A DNA stretch of 34,321 nucleotides from Clostridia bacterium (GTDB lineage: Bacteria > Bacillota > Clostridia > TANB77 > CAG-508), in NCBI GenBank assembly GCA_900754285.1, contig CAAECB010000026.1, positions 1 through 34,321 of the forward strand. The letters are read 5' to 3'. The position numbers were made by a program, and so were the translations under genes. Positions within the stretch are counted from its first letter, which is position 1, and each line of letters starts with the position of its first letter. Positions 24,872 through 34,072 of this stretch are shown here, piece after piece. Below the pieces are notes generated by a model that saw nothing but the letters and a program-made list of their open reading frames with translations, did not search any database and was not told where the DNA came from.

Positions 24872-26617
24872 ATGAATGATTACAGAACACACAAATGTGA
24901 TGAAATTAGCCTTTCTGATATAGGTAAAAAAGTTAAAATATCAGGTTGGGTTCAAACTATTCGTGATTTAGGAGGTTTAGTTTTTTTAGACATTAGAGAT
25001 ATGTATGGAATTACACAAGTTGTAACTTCAGGAAAAGCTGAAGATGTTGATTTTGCTTCACATATTCCATTAGAATCTACTGTTACAGTTTATGGTGAAG
25101 TAAAAAAACGTGATGAAGAAACTATAAATCCAAAATTAAAAACAGGTCTAGTTGAAATTAGAATTGAAGAAATTACTGTTTTAGGAAAAAGGACAAAAAA
25201 TCTACCTTTTGAAATTAATACAAAACAAGAAATTAGAGAAGATTTGCGTTTGCAATATCGTTACTTAGATTTGAGAAATGATAGATTAAAAAATAATCTT
25301 ATTTTACGTAGTAAAGTTATTCAATATTTAAGAAATCAAATGATTGAACAAGGATTTTTAGAAGTCCAAACTCCAATATTAACAAGTTCTTCACCAGAAG
25401 GAGCTAGAGATTACCTTGTACCTAGTAGATTACATCCCGGTAAATTTTATGCTTTACCACAAGCCCCTCAACAATTCAAACAATTATTAATGGTTTCTGG
25501 TATAGATAAATATTTCCAAGTTGCTCCATGTTTTAGAGATGAAGATGCCCGTGCAGATAGAGCTCCTGGTGAATTTTATCAATTAGACATGGAAATGAGT
25601 TTTGCTACTCAAGAAGACGTATTTAATGTAATGGAACCTGTTATGTACAACACTTTCAAAAAATTTGCTGACAAAAAAATTGCCAATTATCCATTTCCAC
25701 GAATCACATATAAAGATGCAATGTTAAAATATGGTTCTGATAAACCAGATTTAAGAAATCCTTTATATATTATAGATTTATCTGATTTCTTTAAAAAATG
25801 CACATTTAAACCTTTTATTAACAGAACAGTTAGAGCTATAAAAGTTGAAGGTCATATGTCTAAAGGATTCCATGAAAAAATGTTAGATTATGCAATGTCT
25901 ATTGGCATGGCTGGTTTAGGATATTTAGAAATTCAAGATGATATGAGTTTTAAAGGTCCTATCGATAAATTTATACCTGATGACTTAAAAAATACTTTAA
26001 TTGATTTAGCTGACTTACAAAAAAATGATACTATTTTCTTTATAGCTGATAATGAAAAAAGAGCCACAGAACTTGCTGGTCAAATAAGAATGGAATTAGG
26101 TAAAAGATTAAATTTAATTGATAATGACGTTTTCCAATTTTGTTGGATAATTGATTTTCCTATGTTCGAATTAGATGAACATGATAAACTTGCTTTTAGC
26201 CATAACCCTTTCTCTATGCCACAAGGTGGTTTAGACGCTTTAGAGCATCAAAATCCTTTGGATATTTTAGCTTATCAATATGATATTGTTTGCAATGGTA
26301 TTGAATTATCTTCTGGTGCTGTTCGCAATCACGATATTGACATTATGGTTAAAGCTTTTACAATGGCTGGTTATACTGAAGAAGAGGTTAAAACAAAATT
26401 TGGAGCTTTATATACAGCTTTTCAATTTGGTGCCCCTCCTCACGCTGGAATAGCTCCTGGTATTGATAGAATGCTTATGCTTTTATCTGATTCTGATACT
26501 ATTAGAGAAGTTATTGCTTTTCCTCTTAATAGTAAGGCCGAAGATTTAATGATGGGCGCTCCTGGAATTGTTAGACGTGATCAATTGCATGATGTTCACA
26601 TTGCTATTACTAAATAA
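24872..26617 (+). CDS. aspS: Aspartyl-tRNA synthetase
   Basis: Charges tRNA-Asp with aspartate; non-discriminating forms also load tRNA-Asn. 581 aa, the bacterial type. The N-terminal OB-fold anticodon domain (about 1-105; KISGWVQTIRDLGGLVFLDIRD) is followed by the class II core with motif 2 FRDEDARADR (about 221-230), a bacterial GAD insertion (about 285-420) and motif 3 GIAPGIDRM (about 526). ATG preceded by AAAGGAAT. Regulated by the T-box leader just upstream. Divergent from the pdaA-yqfC operon. The hairpin repeat copy B starts 2 bp after the stop codon. Confidence 0.97.
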   Translation: MNDYRTHKCDEISLSDIGKKVKISGWVQTIRDLGGLVFLDIRDMYGITQVVTSGKAEDVDFASHIPLESTVTVYGEVKKRDEETINPKLKTGLVEIRIEEITVLGKRTKNLPFEINTKQEIREDLRLQYRYLDLRNDRLKNNLILRSKVIQYLRNQMIEQGFLEVQTPILTSSSPEGARDYLVPSRLHPGKFYALPQAPQQFKQLLMVSGIDKYFQVAPCFRDEDARADRAPGEFYQLDMEMSFATQEDVFNVMEPVMYNTFKKFADKKIANYPFPRITYKDAMLKYGSDKPDLRNPLYIIDLSDFFKKCTFKPFINRTVRAIKVEGHMSKGFHEKMLDYAMSIGMAGLGYLEIQDDMSFKGPIDKFIPDDLKNTLIDLADLQKNDTIFFIADNEKRATELAGQIRMELGKRLNLIDNDVFQFCWIIDFPMFELDEHDKLAFSHNPFSMPQGGLDALEHQNPLDILAYQYDIVCNGIELSSGAVRNHDIDIMVKAFTMAGYTEEEVKTKFGALYTAFQFGAPPHAGIAPGIDRMLMLLSDSDTIREVIAFPLNSKAEDLMMGAPGIVRRDQLHDVHIAITK

Positions 26618-26619
26618 GG

Positions 26620-26913
26620 TGTTTTTGGGGACGGACTCAAAAAACACCACTATCATAAATAAATAAAAAATAATAAATGTTATGTGGTAAAATAATTTTT
26701 GAATGTGATTGGAACAATCTTAGAATTTCTTAAATAAAATGATGGAAGAGCTTCACGTCAAACGAAGTGAGGACTAAGCTGAAGGATTCCATTATTTTAT
26801 TTTAGAAATTTTTAGTTTGTGTATTGAACCGAAAAAATTATTAACCCATATAACATTTATTATTTTTAAATAGCACGTAAAAGTGATGTTTTTTGAGTCC
26901 GTCCCAAAAAACA
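26620..26913. repeat. Long-hairpin repeat, copy B
   Basis: 294-bp second copy of the element at 14221-14520, same orientation, with long identical internal stretches (for example TTTTTGAATGTGATTGGAAC). Terminal inverted repeats differ by one base at the right end (GTCCC rather than GTCCCC). Differences from copy A fall on both sides of stems: AAGTG/CACTT becomes AAATG/CATTT, and in the central cap GC-AAA-GC becomes AC-GAA-GT. Pairing is therefore kept while sequence changes. Located between aspS and the terminator of the HU gene. Confidence 0.9.
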
Positions 26914-26930
26914 CCCAAAATCAGTACTCC

Positions 26931-26968
26931 AAAAAAGAGGGTTCCCTCAACAGAAAGCCCTCCTCATA
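26931..26968 (-). terminator. Rho-independent terminator of the HU gene
   Basis: On the minus strand GAGGGC...ACCCTC forms a stem followed by TTTTTT (26936-26931). It lies 26 bp after the HU stop codon. Confidence 0.75.
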
Positions 26969-26993
26969 TATTTATACGTTATTTATTTTTTTA

Positions 26994-27272
26994 TTATTTT
27001 TTGTTTACTAAATCTTTTAATGCTTTACCAGCTTTGAATACTGGAGCTTTTGATGCAGGTATTTTGATTTCTTCTTTAGTTTGAGGATTTCTACCTTTTC
27101 TAGCAGCTCTTTTTCTAACTTCAAAAGATCCAAAACCAACTAATTGAACTTTGTCTCCTTTTTTTAGTGTTTCTGTTACAACATCAACAAAAGCATTAAC
27201 TGATGCTTCAGCTACTTTTTTTGTGTCTCCTGTTTTTGCAGCTATTGCTGCGATTAAATCAGCTTTGTTCAT
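26994..27272 (-). CDS. hup: DNA-binding protein HU
   Basis: Small histone-like protein that bends and compacts DNA. 92 aa, the normal size. It begins MNKADLIAAIAAKTGDTKK and carries VQLVGFGSFEVRKRAARKGRNP in the DNA-binding beta-arm region, ending KAGKALKDLVNKK. A strong AGGAGG ribosome site lies upstream. Own terminator downstream; the spoVB-like gene is 203 bp upstream in the same direction, so HU probably has its own promoter. Confidence 0.97.
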   Translation of the reverse strand: MNKADLIAAIAAKTGDTKKVAEASVNAFVDVVTETLKKGDKVQLVGFGSFEVRKRAARKGRNPQTKEEIKIPASKAPVFKAGKALKDLVNKK

Positions 27273-27475
27273 TTAAATTACCTCCTATAAGATTAAATGT
27301 TATGTACTTTTATCGCCTGAACTTAGCAATAACTGTACTACTTAGAATTATTCGCCATATTTCGATTAAATCCTTCTTTTTTTTGAAAAAATTTAAAAAA
27401 GCTTTAATATTTAGGCATTTTAACTACATTTAACATTTTTTATTCAACAATACAACTTTAGCAATCCATATACTT

Positions 27476-29114
27476 TTAGTAAATTTTCAATTTTCTTAAT
27501 AATCCATAGATTCTGTTACCACTAGGCAATTGTAAAATTTCTTCTTTAGAAAATACTTTTAAAGTTACTATTGCTAAACCATAAATTATTACTGCAAATA
27601 CCATTGCTATTATTGTAGCCAATTTTTTGGCAATTATACCAATTAATACAGAATATGTAAAATATGAACATATTCCCATTATTGTTACAGCAATTAATGG
27701 TTTTATTAAAATCTTTGAAATTGGTAAATTAAGTTTTATATTTTTTCTCAATGCCGTACTTGCTATTGTAAAAGCAATAATATGGCAAACAACTGATGCC
27801 CATGCTGCTCCACATGCTCCAAATGCTGGATTAGGCACTAAAATCAAGTTTAGAACCAGCTTTGCAAGTACTCCGGCACCCAAAAGCTACTGTTGGTACC
27901 ATTAATTTTCCATATCCTTGTAATGCCCCATTTATTGTTTGATCTAATATTGTAAATATTATTGTCAATGAACTTATTTGTAATATTGCTTCACCTGCAC
28001 TTGCATTTGGAAATAATAAATTTAGAATTGGTCCTGCAAATATAAACATTCCAACAGTACATGGTAATCCAATTAACATTGATATTAACAATGAAAATGA
28101 CGTCTTTTCTGTTATTGTTTTTTTATCTTTTCTTGCTTTTGCAGCAGATATTGCTGGTACTAATGCAGTAGAAAATGCTACATTTATTGAAAGTGGCAAA
28201 CTTGTAAGCATATCAACTTTACCACCTAAAATTCCATATTGTGCTAAAGCCTCATCTTCTGTCATAAATTGTTTTAGGCTTCTTACTACTGTAAATGAAT
28301 CTATATTTTTATTCAATGATGACATTATTGCTGTTAAAGCTATCGGTATTGATACTAATAACACCTTTTTTATTATGCTTTTTACTCTTTCATATTTATA
28401 ATTTACTGTTAATCTTATTTCTCTTGCTCGTTCTTTTTTTTCTGTTTGATAATACATATATAAATATCCAAATCCTGCAAATGTTGCAAGTGTTGTTGCA
28501 AGTGTTGCTCCTGCGGCCATCCATTCTGTTGAAACATGTGATATTATTGCAACTATCTCAACTATAATTATTGTTAAAACTGTTTTAAATACTTGTTCTA
28601 ATGTTTGTGACCTCGCTGTAGCTTTAAGTTCTTGTCTACCATTAAAATATCCCCTCATAACAGAGGCTATTGCTACAAAAAATATTGCTGGTGATAACGC
28701 TACTAATGTCATTTCCGCTTCTGGTATTTGTAGCCAACTATATGCAATTACATGTGCTCCTAAAAATAATAATAAACTACCTACTAATCCTATTACTGCA
28801 AATGTTGCAAATGCTACTTTAAATATTCTATATGCTCCTCTGTGGTCACCTATTGCTACTTTTTCTGATACAAGTTTTGATATTGCATTTGGCACACCTA
28901 TTGATGATATTGTTAATAACATTGCATATATTTGATAACTACTTGATACTATCCCATTCCCTTTGTCCCCAAAGCCTTCTCTGTTTGTTAAATAAAGTGT
29001 ATATACCATCCCTAATAATTTTATTAGTACTTGCGAAAACATTAGAGTTATTACCCCTTGTAAAAATCCCTGTTTATTTGTTTTTTCTGTTTCTTTATGT
29101 TTTGCTTTAGTCAT
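27476..29114 (-). pseudogene. spoVB: SpoVB/YtgP-type lipid flippase (MATE/MurJ-like), split by a one-base insertion
   Basis: MOP-superfamily multi-helix flippase; SpoVB family members move lipid-linked precursors for spore cortex or cell wall. The 5' part (29114 to about 27880) holds some ten to twelve helices with GMVYTLYLTNREGFGDKGNG, GVPNAISKLVSE and MRGYFNGRQELKATA. It then goes out of frame after LMVPTVAFG. The rest (GAGVLAKLVLNLILVPNPAFGACGAAW...) continues in another frame. Removing one base from CCC at 27879-27881 restores a single protein of about 545 aa, the usual length. SpoVB versus the paralogue YtgP cannot be settled without alignment. Confidence 0.85.
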
Positions 29115-29250
29115 TTACTCCCTCCTTTTTATGTGATTTACTTTTACTACTATTCATTTTATGCATATTTTTTCTTTTAATAGTATTTTTTATATTATAA
29201 ATTCAAAAAATTTTTTTATCAATAGTTTTTATCAATTTTTCAAAAAAATA

Positions 29251-29279
29251 TTGACAAATAGCTCTTTTTGTAATAAAAT
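29251..29279 (+). promoter_or_regulatory. Promoter of rplM-rpsI
   Basis: TTGACA (29251-29256), a 17-nt spacer and TAAAAT (29274-29279). The leader would be about 100 nt. Confidence 0.85.
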
Positions 29280-29295
29280 AGATAAGCATAAAATA

Positions 29296-29348
29296 GTTTG
29301 AAACTTAAAACCATAAGTTTCTCCCCGGTAACTTTGGCAATAAGTTCA
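29296..29348 (+). promoter_or_regulatory. Possible L13 ribosomal leader
   Basis: GAAACTTA (29300-29307) pairs with TAAGTTTC (29314-29321), and a second TAAGTT at 29341-29346 offers an alternative partner. Between them is CTCCCCGGTAACTTTGGCAA. rplM operons in Firmicutes often carry an autoregulatory L13 leader; this placement and structure fit, but I could not match a consensus from memory. Confidence 0.45.
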
Positions 29349-29385
29349 TATAAAATTTAAAATAAATAGGAGGGTATTATCAATC

Positions 29386-29823
29386 ATGAATAATACAACA
29401 TATAGTGCTAAAAAAGGCGAAGTAGAAAGCAAATGGTATATTATTGATGCAGCTGAAAAACCATTAGGTAGAGTTGCTACAGAAGCTGCTAAATTATTAA
29501 GAGGAAAACACAAACCAACATTTACACCAAACATTGATACAGGTGATCATGTTATCATAATCAATTGCAAAGATGTAAAATTAACAGGAAATAAAATGGA
29601 CCAAAAAATTTACAGACATCATTCAGGATACATTGGTGGAATGAAAGAAGTTCCAGCTAGAGTTATGTTAGAAAAAACTCCTGAAAAAGCTATGATGTTA
29701 GCTGTTAAAGGTATGTTACCACACAACTCTTTAGGTAGAACTCAACTAAAAAAATTAAGAGTTTATGCTGGTAGTGAACATGAAAACCAAGCACAAAAAC
29801 CAGAAATATGGGAGGTTAAATAA
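29386..29823 (+). CDS. rplM: Ribosomal protein L13
   Basis: Large-subunit protein binding 23S rRNA early in assembly. 145 aa, standard length. Family segments: KWYIIDAAEKPLGRVATEAA, LRGKHKPTFTPNIDTGDHV, and KGMLPHNSLGRTQLKKLRVY. Ribosome site AGGAGG about 12 nt before the ATG. rpsI follows after 2 bp, the conserved pair. Confidence 0.98.
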   Translation: MNNTTYSAKKGEVESKWYIIDAAEKPLGRVATEAAKLLRGKHKPTFTPNIDTGDHVIIINCKDVKLTGNKMDQKIYRHHSGYIGGMKEVPARVMLEKTPEKAMMLAVKGMLPHNSLGRTQLKKLRVYAGSEHENQAQKPEIWEVK

Positions 29824-29825
29824 AA

Positions 29826-30227
29826 ATGGCTAAAACAGAAAATATTGTTTATTATGGTACAGGTAGAAGAAAATCTTCTGTAGCAAGAGTTAGATTAGTA
29901 GAAGGTTCTGGAAAAATCACAATAAACGGAAAAGACATTGATGAATTTTTCGGATTAGAAACTTTAAAAGTTATAGTTAGACAACCTTTAACTGTTACAA
30001 ATACAGCAGCTAAATATGATGTAATTTGTACTGTAAAAGGTGGTGGATTTACAGGTCAAGCTGGAGCTATCCGTCATGGTATCGCAAGAGCTTTAAATGA
30101 AGCTAATATTGAATACAGACCTGCTTTAAAATCAAACGGATTCTTAACAAGAGATTCTCGTATGAAAGAAAGAAAAAAATACGGTCTTAAAAAAGCTCGT
30201 AAAGCACCACAATTTAGTAAAAGATAA
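29826..30227 (+). CDS. rpsI: Ribosomal protein S9
   Basis: Small-subunit protein whose C-terminal tail reaches the P-site tRNA. 133 aa, standard. YYGTGRRKSSVARVRLVEG at the start, GGGFTGQAGAIRHGIARAL in the middle and the conserved KKARKAPQFSKR end are all intact. Co-transcribed with rplM; its ribosome site (GGAGG) lies within the last codons of rplM. A terminator follows. Confidence 0.98.
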   Translation: MAKTENIVYYGTGRRKSSVARVRLVEGSGKITINGKDIDEFFGLETLKVIVRQPLTVTNTAAKYDVICTVKGGGFTGQAGAIRHGIARALNEANIEYRPALKSNGFLTRDSRMKERKKYGLKKARKAPQFSKR

Positions 30228-30256
30228 TAATATGCTTTTCATTCAAAAGCAATCAA

Positions 30257-30290
30257 CCTCAGAACATTCAATTCTGAGGTTTTTATTTTC
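30257..30290 (+). terminator. Terminator of rplM-rpsI
   Basis: CCTCAGAA, 7-nt loop, TTCTGAGG, then TTTTTATTTT. It also separates this operon from the convergent HAD gene. Confidence 0.9.
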
Positions 30291-30315
30291 AATTTAATTA
30301 GCTTAATTTTTATAT

Positions 30316-31164
30316 TTATATATCTTCATAAATATACTTTCTATCCTTACATATATATTTTTTCAATTCATCAGTAGTATATTCAAAATCTTTTCTTTCA
30401 AATTTATTACTTAATTTTTCTAATTTTGACTTTAATAAATTTAATTTATTATTAAAAACATCATACTCTTCTAAATACTCATCATCTACAATATTCAAAC
30501 CATATACTAAATCTTTTTTGATAAAATTATCTATTACTGAACAAATCATATTACAGCCTGGATTACTTTTTTCAACTTTTATATATTCATTTAACACTTT
30601 AGAAAATTCTAAATCTTGATTTGATATCTTCTTATATTTTAACATCTTATTCCACTGAATACTACCACCATAAAAGCCAAATCCCGTAAAAAAAGTTACA
30701 TCTTTTTGCAAATTTCCTTTTGACATTTCAAATAGCATTTTCAATCTTAATTCTTCTATTTTATTATCATCTACAAATAATATCGAATCATATCCAAAAG
30801 TAGTTACAGGTTTCATATTTTCTAATTTAAGATTTTCACTTTGTGCCATATTTTCAAGTAGATATATATCAGTATTGTAATATTTCCATTCATTTTCATT
30901 ATCACGAGAATATATTTTATCAAACACATTTTTACATTCTGGTATTAATTTAAAAAACCTATCTATCCAAATATTTCTTGCTGTTGTACATAATATAATA
31001 TCAATATCTTGTTTTTTAACTTCATATAACTTATTAAGTAACATATCTAAATTAGGTCTTAATATCATTGTCATTTGATTACCTACATCATATCTACTTT
31101 GATATATTCCATGTTCTAGAGTTTCATCTAAATCTAATATAATAACTTTTTTACCTTTTTCCAT
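30316..31164 (-). CDS. HAD-superfamily protein, FCP1/NIF-like, in the McrBC operon
   Basis: 282 aa. HAD catalytic motif I is VIILDLDETL (about 7-16, nucleophile Asp and +2 Asp), motif II ILCTTA (about 57-62, Thr), and a late SILFVDDN (motif IV acidic pair). DLDETL followed by LRPNLDMLL resembles the FCP1/NIF (CTD phosphatase-like) branch of HAD enzymes. The C-terminal 100 residues are helical and unrecognised. The ATG at 31191 overlaps the mcrC stop region, but GGGGAGG sits just before the ATG at 31164 and favours that start. It is the third gene of the mcrB-mcrC transcript. A phosphatase or nucleotide-acting accessory of the restriction system is a reasonable guess, unproven. Confidence 0.75.
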   Translation of the reverse strand: MEKGKKVIILDLDETLEHGIYQSRYDVGNQMTMILRPNLDMLLNKLYEVKKQDIDIILCTTARNIWIDRFFKLIPECKNVFDKIYSRDNENEWKYYNTDIYLLENMAQSENLKLENMKPVTTFGYDSILFVDDNKIEELRLKMLFEMSKGNLQKDVTFFTGFGFYGGSIQWNKMLKYKKISNQDLEFSKVLNEYIKVEKSNPGCNMICSVIDNFIKKDLVYGLNIVDDEYLEEYDVFNNKLNLLKSKLEKLSNKFERKDFEYTTDELKKYICKDRKYIYEDI

Positions 31165-31190
31165 ATATTCCTCCCCTTCCATAGAATACA

Positions 31191-32315
31191 TTAAATAGTA
31201 TCTAGAACTTTTTGCATAACCGCTTCTGGCTCAGCAATTAAAGACTTTGTATCAACATAGCAAACCAATATTTTTTCATAATCATTATTAGAATTACTTT
31301 TCTCAAGTTTTGCATAACCTTTTACAGCTATATTATTAGGTCCTAAATTTGCTGGTAAAACAAAAGCATTTATTATATCTTTTCTTCCAGAAACAATATT
31401 TACATATTCCCCATATCTAACTTGTTTGAATATATTGTATTGATCTGGCAAATGACCTATTCTATAATATTTAGCATCTAATACATATATTTTTCCATTT
31501 TGCCCCTCAACTATTGTATCAGGTAAAAGTGGTTTTACACTATAATTAAATGGCTTATCCTCTAAATTATAGTATTGAGCCTGTGGCAAATATTTATATT
31601 TATCTTCAATCCCAATTGTATCTATTAAATCTTGCCACACATACTCAAACCTATGACTTTTAATCCCTGTGTGATTTTCTTCTACTTCTAAGAAATTTAC
31701 TTGTTTTATAAAATCTTTTAATAGTTTTAATGTTTCCAATTGCTCATCCTGATTAGTCTGTGATAAAGCATTTTCTAATATTGATATCATTTGTTTTTTA
31801 CCATAGTTCAAATTAACATTTGGATATCTAAACGAGAAAAATATACCTACAACTTTTGATATATAACTTAAACACCATTTTTGTATTTCTTGAACTTGTC
31901 CTTCTATAAAATAGTTTGTATGTTTTCTAAATATATTTGCATATATTATTTTGTTATTTAAGAATGGTTGTTTATAATTTATTGTTTTTTTCCAATTTAT
32001 TTTTCCTTTGCTATGTAAATCCACTACTTCTTCTTTTTCTTTATATAATCCATATTGTAGAAAATTTTGAATAATTTTTTCTGCTATTAATATTGGAAAC
32101 ATATTTTGCTTTTTTTGCTTTTCTATATCTCTGTTTTCTTGTTTTGCTATTAATTTTAGTATCCTTTTTATGTCCTGATTAGATATTTCTTCTTTTGAAT
32201 ATCCTATTGGTAAATGTACTTCTAATACATTTTTATTTTCTCCAATTTTCACTTCAAGTCCAACATTATATTCAGCACTTTCATTTACAAAATATCTAAC
32301 TTCTATTTCATTCAT
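31191..32315 (-). CDS. McrC-like subunit, LlaJI-type restriction endonuclease
   Basis: 374 aa. The N-terminal half contains HSKGKINWKKTINYKQPF, a segment I associate with LlaJI-type endonuclease subunits. The C-terminal half has a PD-(D/E)xK nuclease core: LLPDTIVEG (Asp about 265-267, Glu about 270) then KIYVLDAKYYRIG (Asp-Ala-Lys about 279-283). This subunit would cut DNA when driven by the McrB-like NTPase. Its start overlaps the mcrB end by 8 bp, and the HAD gene begins at its stop. No methyltransferase is next to it, unlike LlaJI itself, so a modification-dependent (type IV) role is possible. Confidence 0.85.
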   Translation of the reverse strand: MNEIEVRYFVNESAEYNVGLEVKIGENKNVLEVHLPIGYSKEEISNQDIKRILKLIAKQENRDIEKQKKQNMFPILIAEKIIQNFLQYGLYKEKEEVVDLHSKGKINWKKTINYKQPFLNNKIIYANIFRKHTNYFIEGQVQEIQKWCLSYISKVVGIFFSFRYPNVNLNYGKKQMISILENALSQTNQDEQLETLKLLKDFIKQVNFLEVEENHTGIKSHRFEYVWQDLIDTIGIEDKYKYLPQAQYYNLEDKPFNYSVKPLLPDTIVEGQNGKIYVLDAKYYRIGHLPDQYNIFKQVRYGEYVNIVSGRKDIINAFVLPANLGPNNIAVKGYAKLEKSNSNNDYEKILVCYVDTKSLIAEPEAVMQKVLDTI

Positions 32316-33987
32316 CTATATTTTCCATCCTTATTTTTATAATTTGCTCTATTGCTTTCCCATTTGTAAAATCAATGATAATTTTCTCTAAAGTATTATA
32401 TTTTTCTGTATAAAATATTGCCTCTCTGTCATTTTTAAAAACATCTGTCCATAAATATCTAAAAATTTTATTTGCAAACTTTTTTCTGCTCATTACTTTT
32501 AACTCTTCTGTTTCTTCACCTTTACTTAAGCATTCTTTGTCAATATAATATAGTCCCATTCTTTTATCTTCTGCATTAAATATTTCTTCAGATTTTAGTA
32601 TTTTCTCATTTATTTTTTCTCTGATTTCATTCCAAGTAAATCCTTCTATTCCTATAATATTGCCTTTAGAATATATGTTATTAGTTCCTTTTGTCTGTTC
32701 TTCACCAAATACTTCATATTGCCATCTTCTTCCAAAAGCCGTGTCTAAATTAAAAACATTTTGGTCTGATGTATTTATAGTTGATATAATTGTTACATTA
32801 CTCGGTATTATTATTTTGCTTTCTTTTAAATTTATCCCTTTACTTTTTAAATATTGTGATACAGAATAATTGGTTGTTGCATATACACTATTTCCATCAG
32901 TATCTCTGTCTAATAATTGGAATATATCTCCAAAAATTGCTTGCGCATTACCTCTATTCATTTCTTCTATTATTAAATAATAATGTTTTTGTCTATTTTT
33001 CAAAGCTTTCTCTAATATTCTTGTAAATGGTCCTGGCTCAAATTGTAAGCCTGTCCCATCATCTTTTGGCAATTTTTGTCCTACAAAATCGTAATATGTG
33101 TATTCTGGATAAAATGTTACTCTTTCAAAATTCTCTTCTGGTACTCCATTTAATATTTTATTTTTTATATAATAGCTCTTTCCTGAACCAGGTATACCAT
33201 AATATATTACTGACTCTCCCTTATGTGCTTTTGCATTTTCTGCAAGTGGTTTATTTAATTCTACTCTTGTATTTTCATTTGTTATATAACTACTTTCAAA
33301 TCCAATTGGTTTAATATTTTGAGTTAATAAATATGTTCTATTAAATGTTGAAAATAATCGTTGTTGTGTTTTTTGCTTTTTTTCAAACCCTATCATTTGA
33401 TCCGCTTCTTCTTTGTGTTCACTTAAAAATTCTTTCATTATTACTGGATAATCTTTTACTTTTTCATTTAGATATTGTATCACATCTTCTAATTCTTTTT
33501 CATCAACATTTTCTATTTCAAATTCGTATTGTTCTTTTCCTTGAACAAAGTCTATTGTTTTATATTGTTTTTCTCCTATATTCAGTTGAGTATATAAAAA
33601 ACTATCCAACATTCTCTTTAGTTCAAAATTATTTTTATCATATTTTATTCCATTTCTGGTAGGCGCCCCATCAAAAAAGTTTAATCCTTGTGATATATAC
33701 ATTTTTGCCTTTTTATTGAATAAATCACTAATCATTAAATAATACCCTGCAGTTCTTGCCTTTTTACTATAATGCAATTCATATATATTATTTTTAAACA
33801 ACATATTAAGATTTTGTTTTGATGTCCAATTCAATTGATTTCTCGCTGAAATCAAATTTAAATCAATTAATAAATTATATTTTTTGTTTATTTCATTTAT
33901 TTTTTCATTACACTTATTTTCAAATTCATTTGTTTTTTCATATTTTTCTTTTATAAATTTCAAAAAATCTTTTATTGTTTCTTCCAT
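32308..33987 (-). CDS. mcrB: McrB-like AAA+ GTPase of a restriction system
   Basis: 559 aa. The N-terminal 230 residues (coiled at 1-45, then a mixed region with YELHYSKKARTAGYYL) probably recognise DNA; it is not a domain I can name. The AAA+ motor has Walker A GIPGSGKS (about 264-271), Walker B YYLIIEEMNRGN (about 336-346), and NTSDQNVFNLDTAFGRRW, the McrB-type NTxD sensor and arginine-finger region. McrB proteins form hexamers, use GTP and activate McrC. First gene of a three-gene operon with overlapping ends. Ribosome site AAAGGAG. Promoter and palindrome upstream. Confidence 0.92.
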   Translation of the reverse strand: MEETIKDFLKFIKEKYEKTNEFENKCNEKINEINKKYNLLIDLNLISARNQLNWTSKQNLNMLFKNNIYELHYSKKARTAGYYLMISDLFNKKAKMYISQGLNFFDGAPTRNGIKYDKNNFELKRMLDSFLYTQLNIGEKQYKTIDFVQGKEQYEFEIENVDEKELEDVIQYLNEKVKDYPVIMKEFLSEHKEEADQMIGFEKKQKTQQRLFSTFNRTYLLTQNIKPIGFESSYITNENTRVELNKPLAENAKAHKGESVIYYGIPGSGKSYYIKNKILNGVPEENFERVTFYPEYTYYDFVGQKLPKDDGTGLQFEPGPFTRILEKALKNRQKHYYLIIEEMNRGNAQAIFGDIFQLLDRDTDGNSVYATTNYSVSQYLKSKGINLKESKIIIPSNVTIISTINTSDQNVFNLDTAFGRRWQYEVFGEEQTKGTNNIYSKGNIIGIEGFTWNEIREKINEKILKSEEIFNAEDKRMGLYYIDKECLSKGEETEELKVMSRKKFANKIFRYLWTDVFKNDREAIFYTEKYNTLEKIIIDFTNGKAIEQIIKIRMENIDE

Positions 33988-34020
33988 TTTTTATTTTCTC
34001 CTTTTCTCAAAAAATATATT

Positions 34021-34049
34021 AATTTGGAAAAGAATTAATTTTCCAAATT
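34021..34049. promoter_or_regulatory. Palindrome in the mcrB leader, possible operator
   Basis: AATTTGGAAAA (34021-34031), GAATTAA, TTTTCCAAATT (34039-34049): a perfect 11-bp inverted repeat with a 7-nt centre, lying about 17 nt after the predicted start point of the mcrB transcript and 33 nt before the start codon. It could bind a dimeric repressor, or form an RNA hairpin. Confidence 0.6.
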
Positions 34050-34072
34050 TACTATCCCCTTCTTTTTTAGTC

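Noticed and set aside
28295..28567. Leu-rich plus-strand frames across spoVB and McrB (also 28832-29110, 33027-33662)
   Set aside because: Hydrophobic composition is simply the antisense of AT-rich codons; no start signals.
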